Below, piece by piece: positions 1-8,897 of a DNA stretch of 64,000 nucleotides. Origin of the DNA: Diplocloster hominis (lineage in GTDB: Bacteria > Bacillota > Clostridia > Lachnospirales > Lachnospiraceae); assembly GCF_032380655.1 (NCBI RefSeq), contig NZ_JAWDIY010000011.1:104921-168920 (forward strand). Direction: 5' to 3'. A program made the position numbers and the translations under genes. The notes under the pieces are model-generated. The model ran no database searches and was not told the DNA's origin. It saw nothing but the letters and a program-made list of their open reading frames with translations. Numbering within the stretch: position 1 is the first letter of the stretch; each line of letters starts with the position of its first letter.

Positions 1-549
1 CTTGGTCGCGCCATCCATGGAACCAAAGAAATCGGCCTCCCGCTGTATCTTGGATCTTCGTATTCTGGCCTGATCCTCGTCGATCAATCCCGAGTTCAGA
101 TCCGCGTCGATGGCCATCTGTTTGCCCGGCATGGCGTCCAGGGTGAATCTGGCAGCCACCTCCGCCACCCGCTCAGATCCTTTCGTGATGACGATAAACT
201 GAACCAGGACGATAATCAGGAAGATGATAAACCCGATCACCGCGTTTCCCCGGATGACAAACTCACCGAAGGTCTTAACCACCTGTCCCGCATATCCGTT
301 GTCAAAGAGAATCTTACGGGTGGATGAAATATTTAAGCCCAGACGGAACAGTGTCGTAATCAGCAGTATCGATGGGAATACGGAAAACTCCAGTGCTTCC
401 CTGATATAGAGCGTCATACACAGGATCAGAAAGGACAGCGTAATATTCAGGATAAATAAAAAATCGAGTAGAAAGGTAGGCAGCGGTACGATAATCAGAA
501 AAATAATACCGATTACGCCGATTGTCACCAGGATGTTAAAGCGTTTCAA
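1..549 (-). CDS. flhA: Flagellar export apparatus protein FlhA, N-terminal part (runs off the left edge)
   Basis: Only the first 183 codons are inside the window. The reading frame is open to base 1, so the gene continues to the left. FlhA is the large inner-membrane gate of the flagellar type III export machine. The translation shows a short basic start (KRFNIL), successive hydrophobic segments, and the conserved FlhA stretch FRLGLNISSTRKIL. The FHIPEP-family segment then runs through DAMPGKQMAIDADLNSGLI and QREADFFGSMDGA, which is diagnostic. I place the start at a TTG (549-547) that overlaps the TGA of the upstream switch gene, so the two are probably translationally coupled. Relatives usually have fliO-P-Q-R-flhB between the switch genes and flhA; none is present here. 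Confidence 0.93.
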   Translation of the reverse strand, partial: MKRFNILVTIGVIGIIFLIIVPLPTFLLDFLFILNITLSFLILCMTLYIREALEFSVFPSILLITTLFRLGLNISSTRKILFDNGYAGQVVKTFGEFVIRGNAVIGFIIFLIIVLVQFIVITKGSERVAEVAARFTLDAMPGKQMAIDADLNSGLIDEDQARIRRSKIQREADFFGSMDGATK

Positions 550-1550
550 ATTAATCCACCATTTCCAATAATGTTCTTGGTATTCACGATCTCCGTAATC
601 TTCACTCCGAAGTTGTCATCGATCACCACAACCTCGCCTCTGGCGATCAGCTGACCGTTGACAATGATGTCCACCGGCGCATCCGCCTGTTTATCCAGCT
701 CCACAACTGAGCCGTTGTTTAAGTTCAGCACATCCCTAAGCCTGCGCTTCGCGGAGCCGACAAGAACTGAGACGTTCAGCGGAACATCCATGATCAGATC
801 CAGGTTTCCTCCGTATACCGGCTGGGACGCAGCCACAGAGTGGCCTGTCATTTTTACCCGGGCATCCTCCTGAGAGCTTCCCTCCTGCATATTCATAACT
901 TTCGGAGCGCCTTTGGCCATTTCCTGGGCCGCCTCTTTTTCCGTTCTGGCTTTTAATTCCTGTTCCAGGCTGTCCATGGCCGTATCAGAGATACACTGGA
1001 TACATTCACTCTCGATCATATCGTTGATGAGCATCTTATAGCGGACCGTCATCACCTTCGTCTGGACGCCTTCCCCCATGATATTGGCCAGGCTCTCGCC
1101 GGTCTCGTCGGATAGGGTTAACTGGCAGGCGGACATCTCCAGGCTATCCTCCAGGTAATCTGCCATGGCCTTTCCCGCCCCTGCTGTCATCTGATTCATA
1201 ATCTCATTAGCCGCGTTAACAGCCACTTCATCAAAGACAAAATCCGGGTCCGGTAGATCATCGATTCCCATCAACTCATTCAGGAACAGCTGCATATCTC
1301 TCTGACGGAGAATCAGAACAATCGTCCCAGCCACGTTGGAGGTCAGACAGTGTTTCACGAATATAGCCGGCTCCAGTATGGAGTATTCCACATCCAAAAC
1401 AGGCATTTCCCCGATTTCCTGAACGGAAAATTCAATTTTCGTCTTCAGAATGGAGGTAATCGCCTCTCCTGCCGCGCTGGCATATACGTCTATAATTTCC
1501 CGGAGCATCTGTCCTTTTGCCATCAGCTGGCTGTTCTGCTCGTTTCCCAT
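546..1550 (-). CDS. fliY: Flagellar motor switch protein of FliY/FliN type
   Basis: This 334-residue C-ring protein has two parts. Residues 1-200 resemble the CheC/FliY fold and keep one ExxN phosphatase-type motif (E116, N119, in NEIMNQ). Residues 200-250 are a polar linker (KARTEKEAAQEMAKG). Residues 255-334 are a typical FliN/SpoA domain (LDLIMDVPLNVSVLVGSAKR, then NGQLIARGEVVVIDDNFGVK). FliY members can dephosphorylate CheY-P and also build the C-ring. Only one ExxN site was seen, so phosphatase activity is uncertain. The gene lies 15 bases after motA and its stop overlaps the flhA start. No separate fliM is present in the window. Confidence 0.9.
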   Translation of the reverse strand: MGNEQNSQLMAKGQMLREIIDVYASAAGEAITSILKTKIEFSVQEIGEMPVLDVEYSILEPAIFVKHCLTSNVAGTIVLILRQRDMQLFLNELMGIDDLPDPDFVFDEVAVNAANEIMNQMTAGAGKAMADYLEDSLEMSACQLTLSDETGESLANIMGEGVQTKVMTVRYKMLINDMIESECIQCISDTAMDSLEQELKARTEKEAAQEMAKGAPKVMNMQEGSSQEDARVKMTGHSVAASQPVYGGNLDLIMDVPLNVSVLVGSAKRRLRDVLNLNNGSVVELDKQADAPVDIIVNGQLIARGEVVVIDDNFGVKITEIVNTKNIIGNGGLI

Positions 1551-1565
1551 CTTGCCAAACTCCTT

Positions 1566-2423
1566 TTACTTTTCTTTTTTCTGTTTTTTCGCTTTGCGTC
1601 CTTTTACAGGTTCTTCTTCCTCCGGCATCTGCCGGCTTTCATCCAGCTTAAGCTTCTGTCCCGCCGGGAGCAGCTTATAGAGCTTCTCTTCTATGAATTT
1701 GGGATTCTCCCCCTCCTGTATCGCCAGCACACCTTCCATAATGAGCTGCTTGCAGAGGAATTCCTCGTCGTGCCGCACTTTCAGCTTGCTTGCGATGGGC
1801 AGGCAGATAATGTTTGCCATCAAAGAACCATAAAAGGTGGTGATCAGCGCAGTCGCCATTCCGGCAGCCAGGGAATTGACGTCATTCATATTCCCCAGCA
1901 TCAGCACAAGTCCCACCAGCGTACCGATCATACCAAAGGCCGGCGCGTAGCTGGCTGCTTTCTCATAGAAAGAACGGTCCAGCGCGTGGCGTTCGTCAAA
2001 CTGCTCCAGCTCTGTCTCCATAACTCCCCGCACCTTTTCCAGATCCACGGAATCCACCACCAGCATCAGACTGTTATACAGAAAAGGATCATCGATATCC
2101 ATTAATTTGTCTTCCAAAGACAAAAGTCCCTTCATACGGGCTTCCGTAGCCAGTTCCACGATCTGCCGGATGGATTCTCCCGGGTCAAATTTCTTCGGGC
2201 GGAAAACAATCTTCAGATGCTTCCCGATCTTTTTAAACGAGCTGGCCGGGAACGACAGCATCATAACGCCGATCGTGCCTCCCACTGTGATCGCAAGACT
2301 TGGATAGCTGATAAATGCATTCATGTTCCCCAGAACCACTCTCATAGTATTCGTGTCAAACATGATACCAAACAGTACCAGGATGACCGCCATAAGCAAT
2401 CCCAAAATTGACATTATGTCCAT
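1566..2423 (-). CDS. motA: Flagellar stator protein MotA
   Basis: This 285-residue membrane protein is the MotA half of the proton or sodium stator that drives flagellar rotation. Hydrophobic segments lie at about 3-20, 35-55, 160-180 and 190-215. The second half carries the MotA signature around APAFGMIGTLVGLVLML and ATALITTFYGSLMANIICLP. The cytoplasmic loop between the two pairs has the usual charged residues (EARMKGLLSLED). The C-terminus is an unusually basic tail ending GRKAKKQKKEK. The gene sits between flbD and fliY. MotB, which normally follows immediately, is absent here: only 15 bases separate motA from fliY. Confidence 0.95.
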   Translation of the reverse strand: MDIMSILGLLMAVILVLFGIMFDTNTMRVVLGNMNAFISYPSLAITVGGTIGVMMLSFPASSFKKIGKHLKIVFRPKKFDPGESIRQIVELATEARMKGLLSLEDKLMDIDDPFLYNSLMLVVDSVDLEKVRGVMETELEQFDERHALDRSFYEKAASYAPAFGMIGTLVGLVLMLGNMNDVNSLAAGMATALITTFYGSLMANIICLPIASKLKVRHDEEFLCKQLIMEGVLAIQEGENPKFIEEKLYKLLPAGQKLKLDESRQMPEEEEPVKGRKAKKQKKEK

Positions 2424-2448
2424 AGCAAAACTACTTCCTTTTCCTTAA

Positions 2449-2670
2449 TCATTCTTCTGAATCCTGACGCCGTATCCCATCCAGCAGATCCGTGAAGGTC
2501 TTTCTGCGAAATTCCGCCGTTTTCTCTATCACATCTTCCATCCGCTCCCGTACCAGCAGATGCTTTCCGTTCGTAAGCAGGATGGTGGTATCCGGATTCT
2601 CGGTAATGGTTTCAATCAGTTCGCTGTTGAGCACAAATTTTTCACCGTTTAATTTCGTTAGGATAATCAC
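2449..2670 (-). CDS. flbD: FlbD/SwrD family flagellar protein
   Basis: This 73-residue protein has the hallmark of the FlbD/SwrD family: MIILTKLNGEKFVLNSELIE, then NPDTTILLTNGKHLLVRE and an alpha-helical tail. The B. subtilis homologue SwrD raises motor power, probably through the stator, and the gene classically sits between flgE and motA, as it does here. The start is a GTG at 2670-2668 with a G-rich upstream stretch. The charged C-terminus (RRQDSEE) is within the normal range of the family. Confidence 0.9.
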   Translation of the reverse strand: MIILTKLNGEKFVLNSELIETITENPDTTILLTNGKHLLVRERMEDVIEKTAEFRRKTFTDLLDGIRRQDSEE

Positions 2671-2734
2671 GGATACCGTCCCCCTGTCCTATGTAACAGC
2701 CCGGACTTATGTCCGGCCTTGTCTCCTTTTGTCC

Positions 2735-4459
2735 TTAACGTTTCAGGTTAACCAGCTCTTCCAGAATGGAGTCTGAAACGGTAATGATTCTGGAGTTGGC
2801 CTGGAACCCTCTCTGTGTGACGATCATGTCCGAGAACTCTGAGGAGAGGTCTACGTTGGACATTTCCAGAGCCGAGGTCTTAAGCCCGCCGGTTCCATTG
2901 GTTCCGGCCTCGCAGGCCTGTGCCGCCCCGGAGTTGGCGGTTTCGCGGAAATAGGAATTCCCCACCTCTTCCAGACCGTTGGGGTTCTCGAAGGTTACCA
3001 GGTCGATCCGTCCCAGCTGCAGATTACCCAGCGTCGGGTGGTTTACCTGTACAATACCGTTGGCCAGAATGGAGATCGCGTCGTTGGACACCGCTACATT
3101 GCCGCTCTCCGTGCCGCCCTCCAGTACAAAAATCTTACTGCCAAGGCCCAGATCCCTGGAATCCGACGCCGCCGTAATCGTGCTGACCGGGTGGCTGGTA
3201 AACGCCGCCCCGTCGGTGATCTCACCGCTGGTTCCGCTCTCTTCCCGATAGGCGCTGCTGATTCCTTCAAATCCCTGGTGTTTCAGCTCTATATACTGTC
3301 CTTCCTCTTCTCCTCCGGGGGTGCCGACTTCCTTTAACAGTACGGTTTTCGACACGGTACTGCTGGAATTCACCTCCCCCTGGAAGGTTCTGGTTATGCT
3401 GGAACCGTCAGGCTGCTTCACGGCCACTTCCGCCTTCAATACCCAGGCCGCCAGGGTTCCCTTATCCGGATCTGCCGCCCGGTAGGATGCGGAATAAGTC
3501 ACCGTTCCCTCCGCTGTAAACTTCGGACTGGTGCTCATGGATTCCGGGAAAATCCCCCCGAAAATTCCCGATGCGGCCACGGAACTGTCTAACTTATTCG
3601 TCCCTGCTACTGCTCCGAAGGTGCTCTCCAGGACTTCCTTTCCGGTCAGGCCGCCCGCCGGGAACAGCTTATCCCCAGGGACCGCCTGTATCGTAAAGTT
3701 ACCGGCCGGATGCGGAACACCGGAACGCCCCTCGGTGATCGCCGTGTTCATTTTCTTATTAAAATCTTCCAGACTGGAAAATACAGCCGTGGGGTTTACA
3801 CTGACCGTGATCGAACCGCTGGTCATATCTCCTGCTTTTACCTTGATATCCGACCCGTCGGGAAGGGTGGGATCCAGCTTGAAATTGATGGACGTATTCC
3901 CGTCCTTGGTCGTATTTTCCGCGGTGATCGTAAAATTGATGCCGTTAATGAGCTGTGTGGCCTGTGCCCTGGTAGCCTGCGTTCCGGACATGGACAGATG
4001 GATCTTATCCGATCCGGCAGCCTTGCCCAGAGGATCTCCGGTGACACCCAGCACTGCGTTTCCGTTGGCGTCAATCAGGTTCCCGCTGTTCGGGTCGATA
4101 CTTAAGATACCGGCTCTCGTATAGAATATATTTCCGTCCGAATCCTGCACCTGGAAAAATCCGTCGCCGGTAATAGCTACATCCATGGGCCGGTCCGTGC
4201 TCTGCAGAGCCGAGCGGCCGGTGTTCAGGTCGATTCCTCCCAGCTGGGCACCATACCCCACCTGGCTTGCGTTGGTACCGCCTTTGGTGGCCGTGCCGCC
4301 TGTGGCGCTCTCCAGTGTCTGATAGAATACATCCTGGAATCTGGCCCGGCTGGACTTAAAACCATAGGTATTTACGTTGGCAATATTATTTCCGATCACG
4401 TCCAGTTTCGTCTGGTGCGCTTTCATTCCGGATACTGCCGAAAAAAGTGATCTTATCAT
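2735..4459 (-). CDS. flgE: Flagellar hook protein FlgE
   Basis: This 574-residue hook subunit has the canonical rod/hook N-terminus (MIRSLFSAVSGMKAHQTKLD, then GNNIANVNTYGFKSSRARFQ). It also has the canonical C-terminus (SNVDLSSEFSDMIVTQRGFQANSRIITVSD and a final helix). The central 120-470 region is long and variable, as expected of the surface-exposed hook domains. It is exported through the flagellar type III apparatus after the FlgD cap is in place; flgD lies just upstream. The protein is longer than the roughly 400-residue enterobacterial form but normal for Clostridia. Confidence 0.95.
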   Translation of the reverse strand: MIRSLFSAVSGMKAHQTKLDVIGNNIANVNTYGFKSSRARFQDVFYQTLESATGGTATKGGTNASQVGYGAQLGGIDLNTGRSALQSTDRPMDVAITGDGFFQVQDSDGNIFYTRAGILSIDPNSGNLIDANGNAVLGVTGDPLGKAAGSDKIHLSMSGTQATRAQATQLINGINFTITAENTTKDGNTSINFKLDPTLPDGSDIKVKAGDMTSGSITVSVNPTAVFSSLEDFNKKMNTAITEGRSGVPHPAGNFTIQAVPGDKLFPAGGLTGKEVLESTFGAVAGTNKLDSSVAASGIFGGIFPESMSTSPKFTAEGTVTYSASYRAADPDKGTLAAWVLKAEVAVKQPDGSSITRTFQGEVNSSSTVSKTVLLKEVGTPGGEEEGQYIELKHQGFEGISSAYREESGTSGEITDGAAFTSHPVSTITAASDSRDLGLGSKIFVLEGGTESGNVAVSNDAISILANGIVQVNHPTLGNLQLGRIDLVTFENPNGLEEVGNSYFRETANSGAAQACEAGTNGTGGLKTSALEMSNVDLSSEFSDMIVTQRGFQANSRIITVSDSILEELVNLKR

Positions 4460-4534
4460 TTTCTTGTTCTCCTTTTTTTGAACCGCCCCGTCCGTCCGTC
4501 ATTCGGGACAGGGATAACCTCCAAAAAGGACCGG

Positions 4535-4939
4535 CTATATCATTACGGTTCCGTCGATATTGGTAAATACGTTTCCCTTCAGGTTCTCATCCTGAACCAC
4601 CGTAATTACCCTGTTATTTTTGACACTGACTACAAATGCTGTGGAATCCATCAGAATCAGGGGTTCCTTTAACCCTTTTTCCTCCGCCAGCCGGATACCT
4701 TCGTTCAGCCTCTCCAGCCTTTCCGTTGAGACATCCACATTCCTTTGGGCCACCCGTTCCAGCGCGTGTCTGGAAAATGATACCTGGGACTCTTTGAGAA
4801 TCTGTTCCTCCAGTAGATTCTGGAACGACTTTTCCTGCTCCGCTGACTCGCCTGCGGGCTTCCCCGGCTGCCATGAAACCGCCGGATTCCCGGTACTGAT
4901 CGGGGCTTGTAAGCGTTTCTGCATCAGGATAGGATCCAT
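4535..4939 (-). CDS. Flagellar operon protein (TIGR02530-like)
   Basis: This 134-residue protein belongs to the small family found between flgD and flgE in Gram-positive flagellar operons. The family is annotated only as flagellar operon protein. The recognisable core is SRHALERVAQRNVDVSTERL, then a helix with GLKEPLILMDSTAFVVSVKN and NRVITVVQ near the end. The first 50 residues are Pro/Gln-rich and probably disordered. No enzymatic motif is seen, and the role is inferred from position only (hook assembly). It is co-transcribed with flgD and flgE. Confidence 0.85.
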   Translation of the reverse strand: MDPILMQKRLQAPISTGNPAVSWQPGKPAGESAEQEKSFQNLLEEQILKESQVSFSRHALERVAQRNVDVSTERLERLNEGIRLAEEKGLKEPLILMDSTAFVVSVKNNRVITVVQDENLKGNVFTNIDGTVMI

Positions 4940-5027
4940 CCGCTTCTCTCCTTTCGTTCAGTATTGCTTTTGGCACACTGCTCTTCATCCGGATTCTTCC
5001 TCCGTTAGAAGTCTCGTTTGATTCACA

Positions 5028-5633
5028 TTACGCACCGTTGTCTGACTGTGTACTGTTATCTGTCTGGTTATCGTTCTCAACCTTGTCACTGTTCTCAGTC
5101 TTGTCGCTGCCCTCAGTTTTATCACTGTTCTCAGTCTTATCGCTGCCCTCAGTTTTATCATCTGGGTTACTTCCGCTTGATGAAGCTGTACCGATCTCCA
5201 TAATCTGATCCAAAGTAAAGGCCTTATCACCGATATAGATCAAAAACTGCTCATCGACCAGGGAGATTCTGTTCACAATCCCTTCTGTCCGGTCCAGCTG
5301 TCCGCTGACGGTAATCTTGGCGGCCACCACATTTTTTCCAACCAGCGAGGTGATAAAGGAGCTCTTCGCGTTGTACGCCATCTCTTCCATCTGCTGCATA
5401 GTTGTGAACTGAGCCAGCTGGGTGAGATACTGTGTGTCATCCACCGGATTCATGAAATCCTGATTCTTCAGCTGCGCTACCATCAGCTGAAGGAAATCAT
5501 CCATAGACACCTGCTGGTCTTTCGGATCGCCGAACACTGCATCGATAGTGCTTCCCTGGGTCTTTTCCGCGGAAGCGGCTGCCGCAGCCCTGGCATAATT
5601 GCTATAATCGCTATAATCCGTATTAACTGCCAT
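5028..5633 (-). CDS. flgD: Hook-capping protein FlgD
   Basis: This 201-residue protein has the conserved FlgD N-terminal segment at about 38-95, with MDDFLQLMVAQLKNQDFMNP followed by DTQYLTQLAQFTTMQQMEEM. A short beta-rich region follows (KNVVAAKITVSGQLDRTEGI and a return strand). It caps the growing hook so that FlgE can polymerise. From about residue 155 the protein becomes a degenerate Asp/Lys/Thr/Glu repeat (GSDKTENSDKTEGSDKTENS) ending in an Asn/Gln/Asp tail. That tail is not part of the family fold and is encoded by tandem 18-base DNA units. It probably does not alter capping but makes length polymorphism likely. Confidence 0.93.
   Translation of the reverse strand: MAVNTDYSDYSNYARAAAAASAEKTQGSTIDAVFGDPKDQQVSMDDFLQLMVAQLKNQDFMNPVDDTQYLTQLAQFTTMQQMEEMAYNAKSSFITSLVGKNVVAAKITVSGQLDRTEGIVNRISLVDEQFLIYIGDKAFTLDQIMEIGTASSSGSNPDDKTEGSDKTENSDKTEGSDKTENSDKVENDNQTDNSTQSDNGA
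5074..5163 (-). repeat. Tandem 18-base repeat inside the 3' end of flgD
   Basis: Five consecutive 18-base units, alternating between two slightly different versions, encode (D/S)DKTE(G/N) hexapeptides. Unit boundaries are at 5074, 5092, 5110, 5128 and 5146. Units 2 and 4, and units 3 and 5, are nearly identical, so the array also reads as a 36-base period. Length is a multiple of three, so gain or loss would stay in frame. Confidence 0.9.
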
Positions 5634-5712
5634 GAACTTCTACCTTTCCTTAATTGTCTGTTTTAAAAGACATATAGGTATACCCGAAGGGTACTTCCTT
5701 CGTTTGCTCCGC

Positions 5713-7089
5713 CTATATGTACGCATATAACCGGCTCATTGCCTGCTGCTGCGTGTACAGACGCATCTGCTGCACCTCTCCTGATACTTCCTCTGTCTCT
5801 TCCCCTGCTAATACCCTGTGCTGGAAGCGGCCTGCACCCTGCTGGTCCGTTCTCCACTGCTGCCCATTCAGGTCCTGCTGATAATTCATAAAATCCAGCC
5901 CGCCCTGGCTGTTTTGGTAGATCTCTTCCACCTCCGCGTTCAGCGGCTGCAGCGCTTCCCTCAGATTCAGCATCTCACTGTTCAGCATCCGCTGTGTCTC
6001 CGTGTTGGATACGCCGATACTCATGGCGATCTTTCCGCCGGCGGATACCATATGTATTACGATTTCCCCCAAGCCTTCGGGTTTCAGACGAATTGTGAAT
6101 TGGTTCAGCCCCTTAGCCATTCCCTGTTCGATCCCGCCTCTGAGCTGTTCCGCCAGGGGAGTGTTCTCAGTCATGCCGCTGTTGCTGACCACCGGTGCCT
6201 CATAGCGGTCTGTCATACCGTAGAGTCTTGCAGATGGCAGGTATGCGCCATCGTTTACCTTTTTCTGAAGGTCATCCGCGTCCACAGTCAATTGTGTTTC
6301 TGCCGCTGTCTCACCCTCTGTGTTCCTGCCGTTCCCGGAAGCCATGGATTTCATCAGATCTGCTCTGGCCTTTAACATATCCTGATAGGATACCGCCTGT
6401 CCTGTGTCATGACTCTGCATGGCGGCCTGTTCCCGGGTTTGACTCCCGGCATTGCCTGTCTGGCCTGGTTTTACAGCCGGACTCTGCATCCCGGAATCTG
6501 GCATCTTACCTGAATCCGTCCATCCGTCCTTCTGCACATCCGCCAACTTCTGGCTCTGCACATCGGAATCGGTTCGTCCATCTGTTTTGACACCTTCCGC
6601 TGCCTGCATGGCCGAGGCCAGTACCTGAACCGGATCAGTCAGATTTTGGCTCAGACTCACCGTATCCTCTGCCGGAGGTATTTCCCCGGGTTCTTCCTGA
6701 ACCGCCTGCGGTATCTGCACCAGCATGGCCGCTTCCTGCATGAGCAGGGCATCGGCTTCCGGGCCCTTTGTTTTTCCGCTGTCATCCTCCGGTTCCTTTT
6801 CAGCGTCGGACATCTGCGTATCATTACCGGTTTTCCCTGCAGACGCTTTCCTGTCTTCGTGGCCGCTGTCAGACACTTCACGGGAAGAGTCTTTTTCTTC
6901 CGCTTTTTCTTTCTGTCCGGCATCCTTCGCCTTCTGAATATGCGTTCCTTCGTTTACACCTGACTTTCGGTTTTGAGACGCTTCCAGGGATTTTTTCAGG
7001 ACATCCATAAAATCCGATGCTTCCTTCCCCTTCGGCTGGCTCTTTCCATTCGACTGGACACACTCACTGTTAATACTCTGTACGTTCAT
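5713..7089 (-). CDS. fliK: Flagellar hook-length control protein FliK
   Basis: FliK measures hook length and switches export specificity through FlhB. This 458-residue protein has the expected architecture. A long, low-complexity, Gln/Asp/Ser-rich secreted ruler occupies roughly residues 1-300. The C-terminal Flg_hook domain covers about 320-400, with FTIRLKPEGLGEIVIHMVSA, then GKIAMSIGVSN and REALQPLNAEVEEI. The tail is Gln-rich. It is followed by flgD and preceded by fliJ, the usual order. FlhB, its partner, is not in the window. Confidence 0.92.
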   Translation of the reverse strand: MNVQSINSECVQSNGKSQPKGKEASDFMDVLKKSLEASQNRKSGVNEGTHIQKAKDAGQKEKAEEKDSSREVSDSGHEDRKASAGKTGNDTQMSDAEKEPEDDSGKTKGPEADALLMQEAAMLVQIPQAVQEEPGEIPPAEDTVSLSQNLTDPVQVLASAMQAAEGVKTDGRTDSDVQSQKLADVQKDGWTDSGKMPDSGMQSPAVKPGQTGNAGSQTREQAAMQSHDTGQAVSYQDMLKARADLMKSMASGNGRNTEGETAAETQLTVDADDLQKKVNDGAYLPSARLYGMTDRYEAPVVSNSGMTENTPLAEQLRGGIEQGMAKGLNQFTIRLKPEGLGEIVIHMVSAGGKIAMSIGVSNTETQRMLNSEMLNLREALQPLNAEVEEIYQNSQGGLDFMNYQQDLNGQQWRTDQQGAGRFQHRVLAGEETEEVSGEVQQMRLYTQQQAMSRLYAYI

Positions 7090-7119
7090 CTTCTCACCAC
7101 CTTTCCCGTACCTCTTCCT

Positions 7120-7572
7120 TTATATAGAAACACCATGCCTTACGAATTCGCCGGCAACATGTTCGGAGATCGTCTCCTGCTGCTCTTTCGCTTCGGCATA
7201 ATGGTATTCCTCCAATTTTTTCGCCTTCAGGTTCTCCAGTTTCTTCACTTCCTGGGACGCCTTCACTACATTCTGGCGCTGTATCTCGATCTGCTGTTCC
7301 AGCTGCTCCTTCTGACGAAGCAGATCCATCTGATTCTTTCTCCCGTTTTCTATGGAACCCATCAGTATTTTCAGCTGAAATATCGTGGTCCCTGTTTGAA
7401 TCCGGCTGTTCTTCTCTTCCTGCAGATCCCCGATCTGTTCCTCGAGGCGTTTGAGCTTCTCCTCAAGCTCCATGCGCTGCGCGTTCAGCCGGCCCATCAG
7501 ATTTTTTTCTTTTTCCAGTGTCTGCTCTTCGAAGCTTAATACTTTCCCCAGAGAAAAGGAAAATTTCTTCAT
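7120..7572 (-). CDS. fliJ: Flagellar export chaperone FliJ
   Basis: This 150-residue protein is almost entirely predicted coiled coil, with heptads through EEKLKRLEEQIGDLQEEKNS and QKEQLEQQIEIQRQNVVKAS. It starts MKKFSFSLGKVLSFEEQTLE, the usual FliJ opening. FliJ sits in the FliI hexamer like the gamma subunit in F1-ATPase and links it to FlhA. It directly follows fliI with a 12-base gap. Confidence 0.9.
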   Translation of the reverse strand: MKKFSFSLGKVLSFEEQTLEKEKNLMGRLNAQRMELEEKLKRLEEQIGDLQEEKNSRIQTGTTIFQLKILMGSIENGRKNQMDLLRQKEQLEQQIEIQRQNVVKASQEVKKLENLKAKKLEEYHYAEAKEQQETISEHVAGEFVRHGVSI

Positions 7573-7584
7573 TGCAACCTACTC

Positions 7585-8889
7585 CTATTCCGCCAGCGCG
7601 ATCATGCGCAGCACTGCCTCCTGCAGGGTAAAGCGCTCATCGGTCTTCTGCCTTAAGAATTCATTGATTTTATCAATTCTTTGCAGCACATCGTCCAGTT
7701 CTTTATTGGTTCCCTTCTTATAGGCCCCGATGGATACCAGATCCAGATTGTTTTCATATACGGACAGGTATTTGCGGATCTTATTGGCCGCTTCTTTGTG
7801 CTCCGGTAATACAATATCATTCATCAATCGGCTGATGCTGGAGAGAATGTCGATGGCAGGGTAGTGATTCCTGGCTGCCACCTTTCTGGACAGCATGATA
7901 TGTCCGTCTATAATCCCCCGGACCGTATCCGAGATAGGCTCATTGGTGTCATCTCCTTCGACCAATACCGTATAGATCCCTGTTATGGAACCTTTTTCAA
8001 AGTTACCAGATCGTTCCAGAAGCTTCGGCAGGTCAGAATAGATGGAAGGGGTATATCCCCTCGCCACCGGAGGCTCTCCGATACTCAAACCGATCTCTCT
8101 GGAAGCCATGGCGAACCGGGTCAGGGAGTCCATCATCAGCAGCACATCCAGTCCCTGGTCTTTAAAATACTCCGCGATCGTCGTAGCTGTCAGCGTGCAT
8201 TTTGCCCGCATCATCGCCGACTGGTTGGAGGTCGCCACCACCAGCACCGACCGTTTCAAACCCTCTTCTCCCAGATCCCGGCTGATGAACTCCACCACCT
8301 CACGGCTTCTCTCGCCAACCAGCGCGATCACATTGACATCCGCCTTAACATTCTTGGCGATCATTCCCATCAGCGTGCTCTTTCCCACTCCGCTGCCGGC
8401 GAAGATTCCCATTCTCTGGCCTTTTCCTATGGTTAACAGCCCGTCAATGGCTTTTACCCCCATCGGAATCACGGTGTCTATTCTGGGCCGTTCCATGGGG
8501 TTCGACCGTTCCCCCGTGATCGGATAATACTTGACATTCCCCACCGGCCCCATCCCGTCGATCGGCATACCCAGCGGATCTACGGTACGTCCGATCAGTT
8601 CTTCCGACACCGGTATCTTTAACTTGTCCCCGGTATTTCTCACGGCACTGCCATAGCCGATCCCCTCGATCTCCTCATAGGGCATCAGAAGCACCTTGTT
8701 CTCCCGGAAACCGACTACCTCCGCTTTCATGCTCTGGCCGCTTTTGGGGATCTCGATCGTGCAGACATCCCCGATGTTGCAGGCCGGTCCGGTGGATTCC
8801 ACCGTCGTTCCTACTATTTTATCAATCTTGCCCATATAAGTATACAGGCTGGAATTTCTTATCACTTCATGTACCTTTCGCGTATCCAT
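7585..8889 (-). CDS. fliI: Flagellum-specific ATPase FliI
   Basis: This 434-residue F1-beta-like ATPase helps unfold and deliver export substrates. It shows a Walker A loop at 164-172 (AGSGVGKST), the GERSREVVEF segment, and the Walker B region in LDVLLMMDSLTRFAMASREI. The conserved GEPPVARGYTPSIYSDLPKL stretch follows. The N-terminal beta-barrel begins with a short amphipathic segment. Length and order (fliH-fliI-fliJ) are standard. Confidence 0.96.
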   Translation of the reverse strand: MDTRKVHEVIRNSSLYTYMGKIDKIVGTTVESTGPACNIGDVCTIEIPKSGQSMKAEVVGFRENKVLLMPYEEIEGIGYGSAVRNTGDKLKIPVSEELIGRTVDPLGMPIDGMGPVGNVKYYPITGERSNPMERPRIDTVIPMGVKAIDGLLTIGKGQRMGIFAGSGVGKSTLMGMIAKNVKADVNVIALVGERSREVVEFISRDLGEEGLKRSVLVVATSNQSAMMRAKCTLTATTIAEYFKDQGLDVLLMMDSLTRFAMASREIGLSIGEPPVARGYTPSIYSDLPKLLERSGNFEKGSITGIYTVLVEGDDTNEPISDTVRGIIDGHIMLSRKVAARNHYPAIDILSSISRLMNDIVLPEHKEAANKIRKYLSVYENNLDLVSIGAYKKGTNKELDDVLQRIDKINEFLRQKTDERFTLQEAVLRMIALAE

Positions 8890-8897
8890 AAGGCGTT

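Noticed and set aside
5074..5163. CRISPR array
   Set aside because: The units are 18 bases, in frame within flgD, with no spacers.
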